The notes below the pieces were generated by a model, which worked only from the letters and a program-made list of their open reading frames with translations, had not been told where the DNA came from and searched no databases. Shown piece by piece: positions 6,994 through 16,536 of a stretch of 64,000 bases of DNA. The stretch is from Chitinophagaceae bacterium. GTDB lineage: Bacteria; Bacteroidota; Bacteroidia; Chitinophagales; Chitinophagaceae. The DNA lies in assembly GCA_016787085.1 (NCBI GenBank), contig JAEUVJ010000073.1, forward strand, positions 1 to 64,000, given 5' to 3'. Within the stretch, counting starts at the first letter, position 1, and each line of letters opens with the position of its first letter. The translations under genes and the position numbers were made by a program.

Positions 6994-8244
6994 ATGGAGC
7001 AACAGGAACTGATACCTCATTTGTTCCGGACGGAGTTTAGCAGGATCACGGCAGTACTCTGCCAGGCATTCGGTATTGCGCATATCGAAAAAGCGGAAGA
7101 CATTGCCGGTGAAACTTTCTTAGCGGCACTGGAGACCTGGCCTTATAAAGGGATACCGGCGAACCCCGTTGCCTGGTTATATACCGTAGCAAAGAATAAG
7201 GCAAAGAACAGGATCCTTCGTGACCAGCTTTTTGCCGGTAAGATCGCCTCTCATATCAAACGATCAGCCAATGCCAATGAACAATTTGATATAGACCTGT
7301 CAGAAAAGAATATTGCCGACAGCCAATTGCAGATGCTGTTTGCCATTTGTCACTCTTCCATTTCCAAAGAAGCGCAAATAGGTCTTGCCCTTCGTATCCT
7401 TTGCGGGTTTGGTATTGATGAAATCGCCCACGCTTTTTTAACGAATAAAGAAACGATCAATAAACGATTGTCAAGGGCCAGGGAAAAACTGAGAGAAGAA
7501 AAGGTCACTATCGCTTTTCCCGGTGAGGCGGCGATCAGTAAAAGGTTATCTACGGTACTCACTACGTTGTACCTGCTGTTCAATGAAGGGTATTATTCGG
7601 AAAGTCATGATGCGGTGATACGGGAAGAGCTCTGTCTCGAAGCGATGCGGCTGGTGTACCTGCTCACGGAATATGAATACACCCGCAGACCTGAAGTGTA
7701 CGCTTTGCTGGCGCTGATGTGTTTTCATGCTTCCCGTTTTCCGGCCAGGAAGAATGAAGCCGGTGAGATCATACTCTATGATGAACAGGATGAGACACTC
7801 TGGAACCAGGAACTGATCGGCAAAGGAGCCTTCTATCTTCATGAGGCGTCAACCGGCCTTATTGTATCAAAATATCATCTCGAAGCACAGATCGCCTACT
7901 GGCATACCCTGAAGGCAGATACAACAGAAAAATGGGAGAACATCCTGCAACTCTATAACCGGTTATTGCAGTTTGAATATTCGCCGATAGCGGCGCTTAA
8001 TCGTACCTATGCTCTTGCGAGGGCCAATGGCAAACAGGAAGCCATTGCAGAAGCGGAGAAACTGAAACTGGAGAATAATCATTACTATTTTGTTTTGCTC
8101 GGCGAGCTGTATTCGGGAACAGATGATACCAAATCAAAGCAGTGTCTTCAGCAGGCGCTATCCCTTGCACATACACCGGCAGACCGGCAGACGATCCTGA
8201 AGAAGATCGCCGGGTTGAACGGAGGCAGAGCAGCTCTGCCATGA
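6994..8244 (+). CDS. ECF42-type RNA polymerase sigma factor with TPR-like extension
   Basis: 416 residues. Sigma region 2 lies at about 10-80 (HIEKAEDIAGETFLAALETWP, NPVAWLYTVAKNKAKN), region 4 at about 110-165 (AQIGLALRILCGFGIDEIAHAFL, RLSRAREKL). The remaining about 240 residues are a helical extension with LTTLYLLFNEGYYSES and ALNRTYALARANGKQEAI, the hallmark of ECF42. In that group the C-terminal TPR-like part, not an anti-sigma factor, controls activity, and a DGPF protein is co-encoded, as here. No anti-sigma gene is adjacent. The signal sensed is unknown. Confidence 0.9.
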   Translation: MEQQELIPHLFRTEFSRITAVLCQAFGIAHIEKAEDIAGETFLAALETWPYKGIPANPVAWLYTVAKNKAKNRILRDQLFAGKIASHIKRSANANEQFDIDLSEKNIADSQLQMLFAICHSSISKEAQIGLALRILCGFGIDEIAHAFLTNKETINKRLSRAREKLREEKVTIAFPGEAAISKRLSTVLTTLYLLFNEGYYSESHDAVIREELCLEAMRLVYLLTEYEYTRRPEVYALLALMCFHASRFPARKNEAGEIILYDEQDETLWNQELIGKGAFYLHEASTGLIVSKYHLEAQIAYWHTLKADTTEKWENILQLYNRLLQFEYSPIAALNRTYALARANGKQEAIAEAEKLKLENNHYYFVLLGELYSGTDDTKSKQCLQQALSLAHTPADRQTILKKIAGLNGGRAALP

Positions 8245-8451
8245 TCTGTGGTCTTTGCCTGTCGCAATCAGCCCGTTTAAAAGCCGCATTACTACCCTTC
8301 TTTTCATTGGCCGGGTATTTAGCTTTACATCATGATGCTCATTAATACACGGGAAAAAAAATACTGATGGTAAACCGGACTGCCATAGGGTTGTCAGCGG
8401 GCCGGCTGTACTTTGCTCCCGTTAAAGCTGGTTGCGGTGGATAATATTTTT

Positions 8452-8494
8452 TTTGTTATGGTCAGAACGTTGTTACATTTGCTAACAGTGTTAG
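8452..8494 (+). promoter_or_regulatory. Promoter and operator candidate for the TetR gene
   Basis: TTTG at 8452-8455 and TACATTTG at 8474-8481 (spacer 18) match the Bacteroidota promoter. A perfect palindrome CTAACA-G-TGTTAG covers 8482-8494, immediately after the -7 box and 13 bases before the ATG. Placement over the expected transcription start suits autoregulation by the TetR protein. Confidence 0.6.
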
Positions 8495-8507
8495 GTAAAA
8501 TCATGAT

Positions 8508-9104
8508 ATGGGTATCACGGAACGCCGGCTGAGGGAAAAGGGAAAAGTGCGGTCGGCCATTCTTTCCACTGCCTGGCAGATGGTAAAGGAAGAGGGCTGG
8601 CAGTCGCTGTCCATCCGGAAGATCGCAGATGCTATTGAATACAGCGTACCGGTGATTTATGATCATTTTCAGAACAAGGAAGCAATACTGGCTGAATTTG
8701 CCAATGAGGGTTTCCGGTTATTGACGAAGAAAGTCCAGCAGGCAAAGGAAAAGCATAAAGACCCGGTGAACCAGTTGAAGGCGATGGCTGATGCGTACTG
8801 GAATTTTGCGCTGAAGAATAAGGAGTATTACCGGCTGATGTATGGTGTGGGCATGGCCTCTTGTGAGGGTGGTTGTCTCGATGACAACGAGGGATTTGAT
8901 TATTTTATCATGGAGGCGATAAAAAAAGCGATCCCGAAAAGTAAACAACCCGACACCCATGTGTGTTTAAAGTACCATACTTTCTGGTCCATCCTCCATG
9001 GGCTTGTTTCGATCAAGATCATGGATAGTTCGCCGGTAAGCGGTGAACTGAACAAAATGGTGCTGGATGATGCGGTAGAAGGATTTGTCAAAAACCTGGC
9101 CTGA
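8508..9104 (+). CDS. TetR/AcrR-family regulator
   Basis: 198 residues. The N-terminal helix-turn-helix occupies about 15-60, with SLSIRKIADAIEYSVPVIYDHFQNKEAIL as the DNA-binding segment. The ligand-binding half carries a CEGGC cluster (C119, C123) in a probable loop, which could respond to thiols, metals or electrophiles. The gene precedes the RND efflux genes in the same orientation, so it probably represses them and itself. The gap of 269 bases to the adaptor gene holds further short inverted repeats. Confidence 0.88.
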   Translation: MGITERRLREKGKVRSAILSTAWQMVKEEGWQSLSIRKIADAIEYSVPVIYDHFQNKEAILAEFANEGFRLLTKKVQQAKEKHKDPVNQLKAMADAYWNFALKNKEYYRLMYGVGMASCEGGCLDDNEGFDYFIMEAIKKAIPKSKQPDTHVCLKYHTFWSILHGLVSIKIMDSSPVSGELNKMVLDDAVEGFVKNLA

Positions 9105-9272
9105 TTTATTAAATAAGATAGTAGCGTTTTTCCTTTATAAACGTTAACAACACCAGTCAATCACTTTAACGTACGCTTGCTGTAACCCATGCAGAAAACA
9201 ATGGCATGAAAACATGTCAGCCGGTCTGTGGCCGGCACTCGTATCATTGTGCAAAACAACCGTGCTAAGAAA

Positions 9273-9288
9273 GACAGTTCATGCTGTC
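9273..9288. promoter_or_regulatory. Inverted repeat upstream of the efflux operon
   Basis: GACAG, six bases, CTGTC, about 85 bases before the adaptor gene. It differs from the palindrome ahead of the TetR gene, so its link to that regulator is only a guess. Confidence 0.3.
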
Positions 9289-9373
9289 CGTTATGGTATG
9301 TCCTGTTCGTCAGTGCATACGATCCCGGCGCCCTCTGATGTATTGAATTAACAAAGAATAAAAATTGAACAAG

Positions 9374-10558
9374 ATGATGACCATTGAACCAACAGTTGTA
9401 GTAAAAAGACTAACCGGTCTGTTTAGTGTTGTGATTTCCGCTTTTGTGTTGTATAGTTGCGGATCTTCCCCGGGTAATAACGGCGCCTATCAGATGCCGC
9501 CACCAACATTGCCTGTGCTGACGGTAAGTGCTGTACCGGCAACCACCTACCAGGAGTTTCCTGCTTCGCTCGAAGGCAGCAAGGATATTGAGATACGTCC
9601 GCAGGTGGATGGATATTTAGACAGGATATACGTGGACGAAGGAGCCCGTGTAAAAAAAGGCCAGGCTTTATTTCATATCAATGACAGGCCTTACGTGGAG
9701 CAACTGAATAATGCAAAAGCCGTATTAGCTTCTGCAAAAGCCAGCCTTGCCAATGCAGATATTAACCTGGCCAGGATAAAACCACTTGTGCAGAACAACA
9801 TAGTATCGGATGTGCAGTTACAAACAGCCCAGTCAGCCTATGATGCGGCGGCGGCTAATGTAACGCAGGCAGAAGCAATGGTACAGGGAGCTGCTATCCG
9901 TGTCGGCTATACCACCATTACAGCGCCGGTAGATGGATATATCGGCCGCATCCCTCATAAGACAGGAAGCCTTGTTGGTCTTTCCACAGCACAGGCACTG
10001 ACCGTGATCTCCGAGATACAGGAAGTGTATGCTTATTTCTCCATGAGCGAAAATGATTTTCTGCAATTCAAGAACCGGTATGCAGGCACTACGGTCGAAG
10101 AGAAAATAAAGCAAATACCGCCTGTAGAACTGCTGTTGGCCGATGGCAGCCAGTATGGGCAAAAAGGGAAAGTGCAACTCGTAGCCGGGCAATTCGATAA
10201 TAGTGTCGGAGCTATCAGTTTCCGGGCTGTATTCCCTAACCCCGACAGGCTACTGCGTTCAGGCAACACCGGGAAGATTCGGGTTCCGCAATTGCTTAGC
10301 AATGCACTGGTCGTTCCGCAGGAGGCCACCTTTGAGATACAGGACAAGGTATTTGTATTTGCCGTGGGGGATAGTAATAAAGTAGCCAGCAGGCCGCTTA
10401 CTGTATCAGGCAAAACAACAGGCTATTACTTCGTTGAGCAAGGAATACAGTCAGGCGAAAAGATCGTTTTCGCAGGCGCCGGTAACCTGCAGGACGGAAT
10501 GGTCATCGTGCCGCAACCTATATCACTGGACAGTTTACTAAAAGCAAAACCTTTGTAA
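9374..10558 (+). CDS. RND efflux periplasmic adaptor (membrane-fusion lipoprotein)
   Basis: 394 residues from the ATG at 9374 (a TTG nine bases earlier is also in frame). A lipobox (VLYSC, C29) anchors it to the membrane. The usual order follows: barrel-sandwich half (ASLEGSKDIEIRPQVDGYLDRIYVDEGARVKKGQALFHI), coiled-coil hairpin at about 105-165 rich in Ala and Gln, second half-lipoyl (ITAPVDGYIGRI), beta-barrel and membrane-proximal domains. It links the pump to the outer-membrane channel encoded downstream. Confidence 0.93.
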   Translation: MMTIEPTVVVKRLTGLFSVVISAFVLYSCGSSPGNNGAYQMPPPTLPVLTVSAVPATTYQEFPASLEGSKDIEIRPQVDGYLDRIYVDEGARVKKGQALFHINDRPYVEQLNNAKAVLASAKASLANADINLARIKPLVQNNIVSDVQLQTAQSAYDAAAANVTQAEAMVQGAAIRVGYTTITAPVDGYIGRIPHKTGSLVGLSTAQALTVISEIQEVYAYFSMSENDFLQFKNRYAGTTVEEKIKQIPPVELLLADGSQYGQKGKVQLVAGQFDNSVGAISFRAVFPNPDRLLRSGNTGKIRVPQLLSNALVVPQEATFEIQDKVFVFAVGDSNKVASRPLTVSGKTTGYYFVEQGIQSGEKIVFAGAGNLQDGMVIVPQPISLDSLLKAKPL

Positions 10559-10620
10559 TGCCGAGCATGGAGTTCGCAAAGTGTGAAATGGAAAGAGCAA
10601 AATAAGAACTACTGAAGGAT

Positions 10621-10632
10621 GAACAATTGTTC
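10621..10632. promoter_or_regulatory. Perfect 12-bp palindrome between adaptor and pump genes
   Basis: GAACAATTGTTC is its own reverse complement. It resembles CTAACA-G-TGTTAG upstream of the TetR gene in its AACA/TGTT core but has a different centre. It lies 60 bases before the pump start and may be a second regulatory site. Confidence 0.35.
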
Positions 10633-10691
10633 CTTTATACCACCCGGGCCTCCTTTACAACCATTATTCATTAGCTGGAAAAAATAACCGC

Positions 10692-13600
10692 ATGTTAAAA
10701 AGATTTATTGAAAGACCTGTTCTATCAACAGTGGTCTCTATTATTTTACTTCTGCTGGGTGGGCTGTCGCTTTATACACTGCCCGTTACCCTCTTCCCCG
10801 ATATTGCGCCGCCGAGTGTACAGGTAACGGCTTTTTATCCCGGCGCCAATGCTGAGGTAGTGGCCCGTTCTGTCGCCACTCCTATCGAAGAAGCCATCAA
10901 TGGTGTGGAGAACATGACCTACATGACCTCCAATTCCAATAACGACGGAAGCATGGCGATCACTGTTTTCTTTGAGCAGGGCACCGATCCGGATATTGCT
11001 TCGGTGAACGTTCAGAACCGTGTGTCAAAAGCAGTCAGCCAGTTGCCACAGGAAGTCGTACAGGCAGGCATCTCTACACAGAAGGTGCAGAACAGTTTTA
11101 TCATGTTCGTGGCTTTGTCAAGCGAGGACAGCGCCCGGTATGATGAATTGTTTCTCGAGAATTATATCAAGATCAGTTTGATTCCCCAGGTGCAGCGTGT
11201 ACCCGGTGTGGCGCAGGCACAGGTATTCGGGACCAAAGATTATTCCATGCGTGTCTGGTTAAAACCAGACCGGCTGATCGCAAACGATCTTTCTCCTCAG
11301 GATGTTCTGAATGCGATCAAAGACCAGAATCTTGAAGCTGCTCCGGGGCGACTCGGCCAGAACAGTACAGAGACATTCGAATATGTGCTGAAGTATAAAG
11401 GGAAATTGAACCAGGATGAGGAGTATGAGAATATAGTGATAAAGGCCAACAGTGATGGTTCCATTCTTCGTTTGAAGGACCTTGCCCGTGTAGAGTTTGG
11501 TTCTTATACCTATTCGTCCAACAGCAGGATGGATGGCAAACCGGTTTCAGGATTTGCTGTTCTTCAGACGGCTGGTTCTAATGCCAATGACATTCTTACA
11601 AAAGTGGAAAAGCTGCTGGATGAATTTACCACTACCCTTCCCAAAGGGGTAAAGACAACGGTCATGTATAATTCCAAAGACTTTTTGGATGAATCCATCG
11701 CCCAGGTAAGGGAAACACTGGTGATCGCATTCATACTCGTGTTCCTGATGGTGTTCTTATTCCTGCAGGATTTTCGGTCTACCATTATTCCCGCTATCGC
11801 AGTGCCTGTGGCCATTATCGGAACCTTTTTCTTTTTGCAGGTATTCGGCTTTACACTGAACCTGCTTACGTTATTTGCCCTGGTGCTGGCGATTGGTATC
11901 GTAGTGGATGATGCGATCGTAGTGGTAGAGGCGGTGCACTCAAAAATGGAACGAACGGCATTGCCTGCAAAAGCGGCTACCATACAATCCATGAATGAGA
12001 TATCCGGCGCCATTGTCTCCATCACGCTGGTCATGGCGGCTGTATTCATACCTGTCGGATTTATGCAGGGGCCGGCGGGAGTGTTTTATAAACAGTTTGC
12101 CTTTACACTTGCTATTGCGATCCTGATCTCTGCCGTGAATGCATTAACGCTAAGTCCTGCGCTTTGTGCATTGTTCTTAAAGAACCCGCATAGTGAAGAA
12201 GAAAACGGGCACAAGAAAAGAAAAGGGTTTGGCAGCCGCTTTTTCAGTGGTTTCAATGCAGGGTTCAAATCCATGACCAACAAATATATCCGCAGTCTTC
12301 AATTCCTGGTACGTCATAAATGGATCGCATTGACAGGACTGGTGATCATATCTGCGGTCAGTTTCTGGCTTGTGCAAAGATCACCGACAGGTTTTATCCC
12401 GACAGAGGACCAGGGATTTGTGTTATATGCAGTCAATACACCTCCCGGGAGTTCATTAGACAGGACAAGACAAGCGACAGAAGCGATAGACAGCATTGTC
12501 AAAAAATCGCCTGCGGCGGATCACCTGTATGTAGTGGATGGACTCAACTTTATCAGTTTTTCCAATGCATCTCCGTATGCGGCAGGTTTTATCAGGCTGA
12601 AGGATCATGATAAGCGGGGACCGGTAAAAAATCCTGATGAGATCGCCGGCATGTTAACGCAGCAGGTCAGCGAAGTAAAAGGCGCCAGTACATTCTTCTT
12701 CAACTTCCCAACTGTACAAGGCTTCGGGAATGTGAGTGGTTTTGAGTTCATGTTGCAGGACAGGACAAGCGGCCCCTTAGATAAATTAGGTAATACAGCG
12801 TATGCGTTCATCGGGGCACTGATGCAGCGCAAGGAGATCGCTTTTGCTTTCACCACCTTCGCGGCAGGCAACCCGCAGTACATGATCGAAGTGGATGACC
12901 TGAGGGCAAAACAATTGGGCGTATCGCTTAATGAATTGATGCAAACCCTGCAGATATACTATGGCAGCAGTTTCGTCACCGACTTTAACCGTTTTGGTAA
13001 ATATTACAGGGTGATGGCACAAGCTGATATCCCCTATCGTGCCGATGCAGGCTCATTGAACGGTATGTATGTAAAGAACCAGTCTGGCCAGATGGTACCC
13101 GTCAACGAACTGGTAACACTTAAACGGGTGTATGGCCCTGAAACGGTAACCCGTAATAACCTGTACAATGCAGTAACCATTAACGGGCAACCTAAGCCGG
13201 GTTTCAGTACAGGAGATGCTATCAAAGCAGTTGAAGAGACGGCAAAACAGGTATTGCCACGTGGCTATGCATATGAATGGACAGGTGTGACGAGAGAAGA
13301 GATCAAAACGGGAAATCAGACGGCTTTCATTTTTCTGCTCAGTGTGGTATTTGTGTTCTTCCTGCTGGCAGCACAGTATGAAAGTTACCTGTTACCGCTG
13401 GCGGTGATACTGACCGTGCCGACGGGAGTATTGGGCGTGTTTGCCTTTATCGGTTTTACCGGTATTGAGAACAATATCTATGTACAGATCGGTTTGATCA
13501 TGCTGGTGGGCCTGCTGGCAAAGAATGCCATCCTGATCGTGGAGTATGCCGTGCAGCGAAGAAGAGCAGGTATGTCATTGATTGATTCGGCGCTTGAAGC

Positions 13601-13850
13601 ATCTCGGCTCAGGCTTCGTCCTATCCTGATGACTTCCTTTGCATTCATAGTCGGTTTATTGCCCCTTACATGGGCAACCGGCGGGTCCGCTCTTGGTAAT
13701 CGCTCCATCGGTACCGGAGCCATTGGTGGTATGCTGACCGGTGTGCTGTTCGGTGTATTTATCATCCCGGTATTATTTGTCATTTTCCAGTACCTGCATG
13801 AAAGGTTTGGCCGGAAAAAAGATACGGAACAGCATGGCCTGGCTGAATAA
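10692..13850 (+). CDS. RND multidrug efflux pump, AcrB/HAE1 type
   Basis: 1052 residues, full length for the hydrophobe/amphiphile efflux family. The N-terminus MLKRFIERPVLSTVVSIILLLLGG is the first membrane helix. The proton-relay pair is visible as D406-D407 in GIVVDDAIVVVE, and its lysine partner in LLAKNAILIVEYA near the C-terminus. Twelve membrane spans and two large periplasmic loops are expected. The protein is driven by the proton gradient and works as a trimer with the adaptor and channel encoded on either side. Drug range cannot be read from sequence. Confidence 0.95.
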   Translation: MLKRFIERPVLSTVVSIILLLLGGLSLYTLPVTLFPDIAPPSVQVTAFYPGANAEVVARSVATPIEEAINGVENMTYMTSNSNNDGSMAITVFFEQGTDPDIASVNVQNRVSKAVSQLPQEVVQAGISTQKVQNSFIMFVALSSEDSARYDELFLENYIKISLIPQVQRVPGVAQAQVFGTKDYSMRVWLKPDRLIANDLSPQDVLNAIKDQNLEAAPGRLGQNSTETFEYVLKYKGKLNQDEEYENIVIKANSDGSILRLKDLARVEFGSYTYSSNSRMDGKPVSGFAVLQTAGSNANDILTKVEKLLDEFTTTLPKGVKTTVMYNSKDFLDESIAQVRETLVIAFILVFLMVFLFLQDFRSTIIPAIAVPVAIIGTFFFLQVFGFTLNLLTLFALVLAIGIVVDDAIVVVEAVHSKMERTALPAKAATIQSMNEISGAIVSITLVMAAVFIPVGFMQGPAGVFYKQFAFTLAIAILISAVNALTLSPALCALFLKNPHSEEENGHKKRKGFGSRFFSGFNAGFKSMTNKYIRSLQFLVRHKWIALTGLVIISAVSFWLVQRSPTGFIPTEDQGFVLYAVNTPPGSSLDRTRQATEAIDSIVKKSPAADHLYVVDGLNFISFSNASPYAAGFIRLKDHDKRGPVKNPDEIAGMLTQQVSEVKGASTFFFNFPTVQGFGNVSGFEFMLQDRTSGPLDKLGNTAYAFIGALMQRKEIAFAFTTFAAGNPQYMIEVDDLRAKQLGVSLNELMQTLQIYYGSSFVTDFNRFGKYYRVMAQADIPYRADAGSLNGMYVKNQSGQMVPVNELVTLKRVYGPETVTRNNLYNAVTINGQPKPGFSTGDAIKAVEETAKQVLPRGYAYEWTGVTREEIKTGNQTAFIFLLSVVFVFFLLAAQYESYLLPLAVILTVPTGVLGVFAFIGFTGIENNIYVQIGLIMLVGLLAKNAILIVEYAVQRRRAGMSLIDSALEASRLRLRPILMTSFAFIVGLLPLTWATGGSALGNRSIGTGAIGGMLTGVLFGVFIIPVLFVIFQYLHERFGRKKDTEQHGLAE

Positions 13851-13877
13851 TTTTTTGAATGAATAAACAAAGAGATC

Positions 13878-15296
13878 ATGTTATATAATCGCTATAATAA
13901 AATATACCTGTTCATTATCCTGGCCGTTTTTCTGACAGCCTGTAAAGTGGGAAAAGAATACCAGCGGCCGGAACTGGAGTTGCCGGAACAATTCTCGCAG
14001 GTCGGCTATGCCGATACAAGTAGTATCGCGGATATAGAGTGGAAAAACTTTTTTACGGATACCGCCTTGCAGCGCCTGATCGGGACAGCGCTGAAGAATA
14101 ACCATGACCTGTTAGTAGCGATCAAAAGGATAGAAATAGCACAGCAACAGGTGAAGCAAAGCAAGTCCTTATTGCTGCCGGAAGTTGATCTTCAGTTCAC
14201 CGGCCAGATCAGCCGCCCGTCCGATAACAGTTTGAATGGTATCAGTCTGAATGCATTCCTGGGCAAGAGTTATCTCGAGAATTACAATGCCGCTGCCACC
14301 ATCTCATGGGAAGCAGACATATGGGGAAAGATCAGGGGCCGGAAAGAGATCGCACTGACACAATACCTGCAAACGACAGAAGCAGCAAGAGCGGTACAGA
14401 CCCAATTGGTAGCGGATATTGCCCAGGGTTACTTCAATCTGCTGATGCTGGATAAACAACTGGATGTAACCAAAAGAAATCTAGGGTTAAGCGATAGTTT
14501 TTTGGTCACTACCCGTTTATTGAAAGATGCGGGTCTGGGAAATGCATTAGCTGTGCAGCAGGCCGAATCACAAAAGCAGGCAACGTCGCTGCTGATCCCG
14601 CAAATGGAACAAAGCATCGCTATACAGGAAAATGCGTTGCAGTTGCTGACCGGGCAATTACCGGGCCACGTTAACCGGAATGTATCGCTGGGTGATATTG
14701 CTTTTACGAATGATCTTGCTGCCGGTCTTCCGGTAGCCATGGTAAGCCGCAGGCCGGATGTACGTGCCGCAGAACTGGCGCTGAAGATAGCCAATACACA
14801 GGTGGGCATAGCACAGGCGAATATGTACCCGGCATTGAATATTACAGCGGGCGGAGGTCTGGAATCTTTCAAAGCCAGTAACTGGTTCAGTGTGCCCGGC
14901 TCGTTGTTTGGATTAGCCGCCGGATCTATTGCACAGCCTGTCTTCAAAAGACGTGCATTGAAAACACAGTTCGAAGTAGCCAAATTAGAAAGAGAGCAGG
15001 CGGTAACACGCTTCCGGCAATCCGTGCTGATAGCCACCGTTGAAGTAAGTAATTCCCTGGTGCAAACAGATAAATTAAAACAACAGGAACAGATCACCGT
15101 TGCACAGGTGGATACATTGAAACGTGCCGTATTCAATGCCCGGCTTTTATTCAGAAGCGATATGGCCAGTTACCTGGAGGTGATAACAGCACAGGGTAAT
15201 GCTTTGCAGGCCGAACTGAGCCTGGCAGCAATACAAAGACAGGAACTGGGTGCTATCGTAGAATTGTACCGATCGCTGGGAGGTGGTTGGAAGTAA
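13878..15296 (+). CDS. Outer-membrane efflux channel, TolC/NodT-like lipoprotein
   Basis: 472 residues. A lipobox (LTAC, C22) follows a short hydrophobic signal. Two homologous helix-rich halves follow, with VSRRPDVRAAELALKIANTQVGIAQANMYPAL as the characteristic start of the second half. It completes the tripartite efflux system and starts 27 bases after the pump gene, so the three genes probably share a transcript. The C-terminus (ELYRSLGGGWK) is typical of the NodT group. Confidence 0.93.
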   Translation: MLYNRYNKIYLFIILAVFLTACKVGKEYQRPELELPEQFSQVGYADTSSIADIEWKNFFTDTALQRLIGTALKNNHDLLVAIKRIEIAQQQVKQSKSLLLPEVDLQFTGQISRPSDNSLNGISLNAFLGKSYLENYNAAATISWEADIWGKIRGRKEIALTQYLQTTEAARAVQTQLVADIAQGYFNLLMLDKQLDVTKRNLGLSDSFLVTTRLLKDAGLGNALAVQQAESQKQATSLLIPQMEQSIAIQENALQLLTGQLPGHVNRNVSLGDIAFTNDLAAGLPVAMVSRRPDVRAAELALKIANTQVGIAQANMYPALNITAGGGLESFKASNWFSVPGSLFGLAAGSIAQPVFKRRALKTQFEVAKLEREQAVTRFRQSVLIATVEVSNSLVQTDKLKQQEQITVAQVDTLKRAVFNARLLFRSDMASYLEVITAQGNALQAELSLAAIQRQELGAIVELYRSLGGGWK

Positions 15297-15384
15297 GAAG
15301 AAACCTGCCACTATACATCATGCCCGGTTATCGTTGATAAATGAGCTAACTTACGGGAAGCATTCATGTAATAGTTAGCCGCTT

Positions 15385-15762
15385 ATGAATAGTCAAACTC
15401 AGCTTGGGCCTATTGTACCGGTATTACCCTCTCAGAATATAGCAAGGGACCTTGCCTGGTATAAAGAAAAAACAGGTTTTGAGGCCGTGTTTGCCGACTC
15501 AATGTATGCCGTTTTGCAGCGGGATGGTCTTTACCTGCACTTGCAATGGCACGCTGATACGCCGGACGATCCTTTACTTGGAGGCTCCGTCATACGCATT
15601 GTTACCAAAGATGTAAGGACTGTTTTTAAAGAGTTTGTCAAAAGAGGAACAGTTACTGCGGACAAATTAATTCCGCGGACTGCGTGGGAGACAAGTGAGT
15701 TTGGCTTTTATGACCTGAACAGGAATGCCATTTTCATTCTCGAAGATCTTCACGGAAAATAA
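15385..15762 (+). CDS. Glyoxalase/VOC-family protein
   Basis: 125 residues: IVPVLPSQNIARDLAWYKEKTGFEAVF, then MYAVLQRDGLYLHLQWHAD and SEFGFYDLNRNAIFILED, the usual VOC layout. It lies 88 bases after the efflux channel and 10 bases before the ankyrin-like gene, with which it is probably co-transcribed. It belongs to the bleomycin-resistance-like branch; the ligand is unknown. Confidence 0.85.
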   Translation: MNSQTQLGPIVPVLPSQNIARDLAWYKEKTGFEAVFADSMYAVLQRDGLYLHLQWHADTPDDPLLGGSVIRIVTKDVRTVFKEFVKRGTVTADKLIPRTAWETSEFGFYDLNRNAIFILEDLHGK

Positions 15763-15772
15763 ATCTGCCCGC

Positions 15773-16516
15773 ATGGACTGGTTAGCAAAGATCGTTGAAG
15801 ATATTGAACTGCATTCGGTGGAGGGCATCAAAGAGTGTTTTGCGCAGGGTGTCAGTCCCAATGCACTTTTTCGAAGTGAACCTCTCATTTATGAGCTTAC
15901 CAGTGAATACACCCGTACTCCCCGATTTAAAGATTGTACAAAAGCTTTTGTGGATCATGGCCTTGAGTTTGATGACAAACTATTGCTTTCAGTTCTGCTG
16001 GATGATGCCGGTACACTGGAGCAACAACTAGCAACAGATCCCCGGGCCGTTTCAAAAAAAATCACACTTCGCTGTGCTTATACTCCGTTGTATGAAGCGA
16101 CACTGTTACATGTCTGTGCAGAATTCAATCATACTTCCTGCGCAGAAGTGCTGGTGAAACACGGCGCTGATATCAATGCAAAAGCCGGAAAAGATGAGAA
16201 CGGTTTTGGCGGACAGACACCCATCTTTCATACGGTGAACCAGAACTCGGACAACTCTGCTGATATGATGAATTTTATTCTTTCGCAAAACGCGGATATT
16301 ACGGTAACTGTTCCTGGTTTGATATGGGGAAAAGGATATGATTGGGAAACATTGATACCATCAGTTAATCCGGTCAGTTATGCTATGATGGGGCTGCTGC
16401 CGCAAATGCACCGGAACGAAATGACCATTTCAAAAGTGGTGACTACACTGTTGAAGCATGTGTATGCTATTGATTACACACCAAAAAATGTTCCCAATGC
16501 GTATCTGAAGAAATGA
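15773..16516 (+). CDS. Ankyrin-repeat-like protein
   Basis: 247 residues from the ATG at 15773; an earlier in-frame ATG at 15725 lies inside the VOC gene and would add 16 unrelated residues. Recognisable ankyrin repeats are VEGIKECFAQGVSPNA, TLLHVCAEFNHTSCAEVLVKHGADINAKAG and the following GGQTPIFHTVNQN segment. No signal peptide, so probably cytoplasmic. Ankyrin repeats bind other proteins; the partner is unknown. The repeat count is small and the ends are diverged. Confidence 0.75.
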   Translation: MDWLAKIVEDIELHSVEGIKECFAQGVSPNALFRSEPLIYELTSEYTRTPRFKDCTKAFVDHGLEFDDKLLLSVLLDDAGTLEQQLATDPRAVSKKITLRCAYTPLYEATLLHVCAEFNHTSCAEVLVKHGADINAKAGKDENGFGGQTPIFHTVNQNSDNSADMMNFILSQNADITVTVPGLIWGKGYDWETLIPSVNPVSYAMMGLLPQMHRNEMTISKVVTTLLKHVYAIDYTPKNVPNAYLKK

Positions 16517-16536
16517 TGAAGCTTCTGCGTCTGAAA

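Noticed and set aside
11564..12049. 161-codon minus-strand frame inside the RND pump gene
   Set aside because: It is the antisense shadow of a well-supported pump sequence and has low-complexity content with no motif.
14429..15136. 235-codon minus-strand frame inside the outer-membrane channel gene
   Set aside because: Antisense shadow rich in Cys and Ser; the plus-strand TolC-like gene is fully supported.
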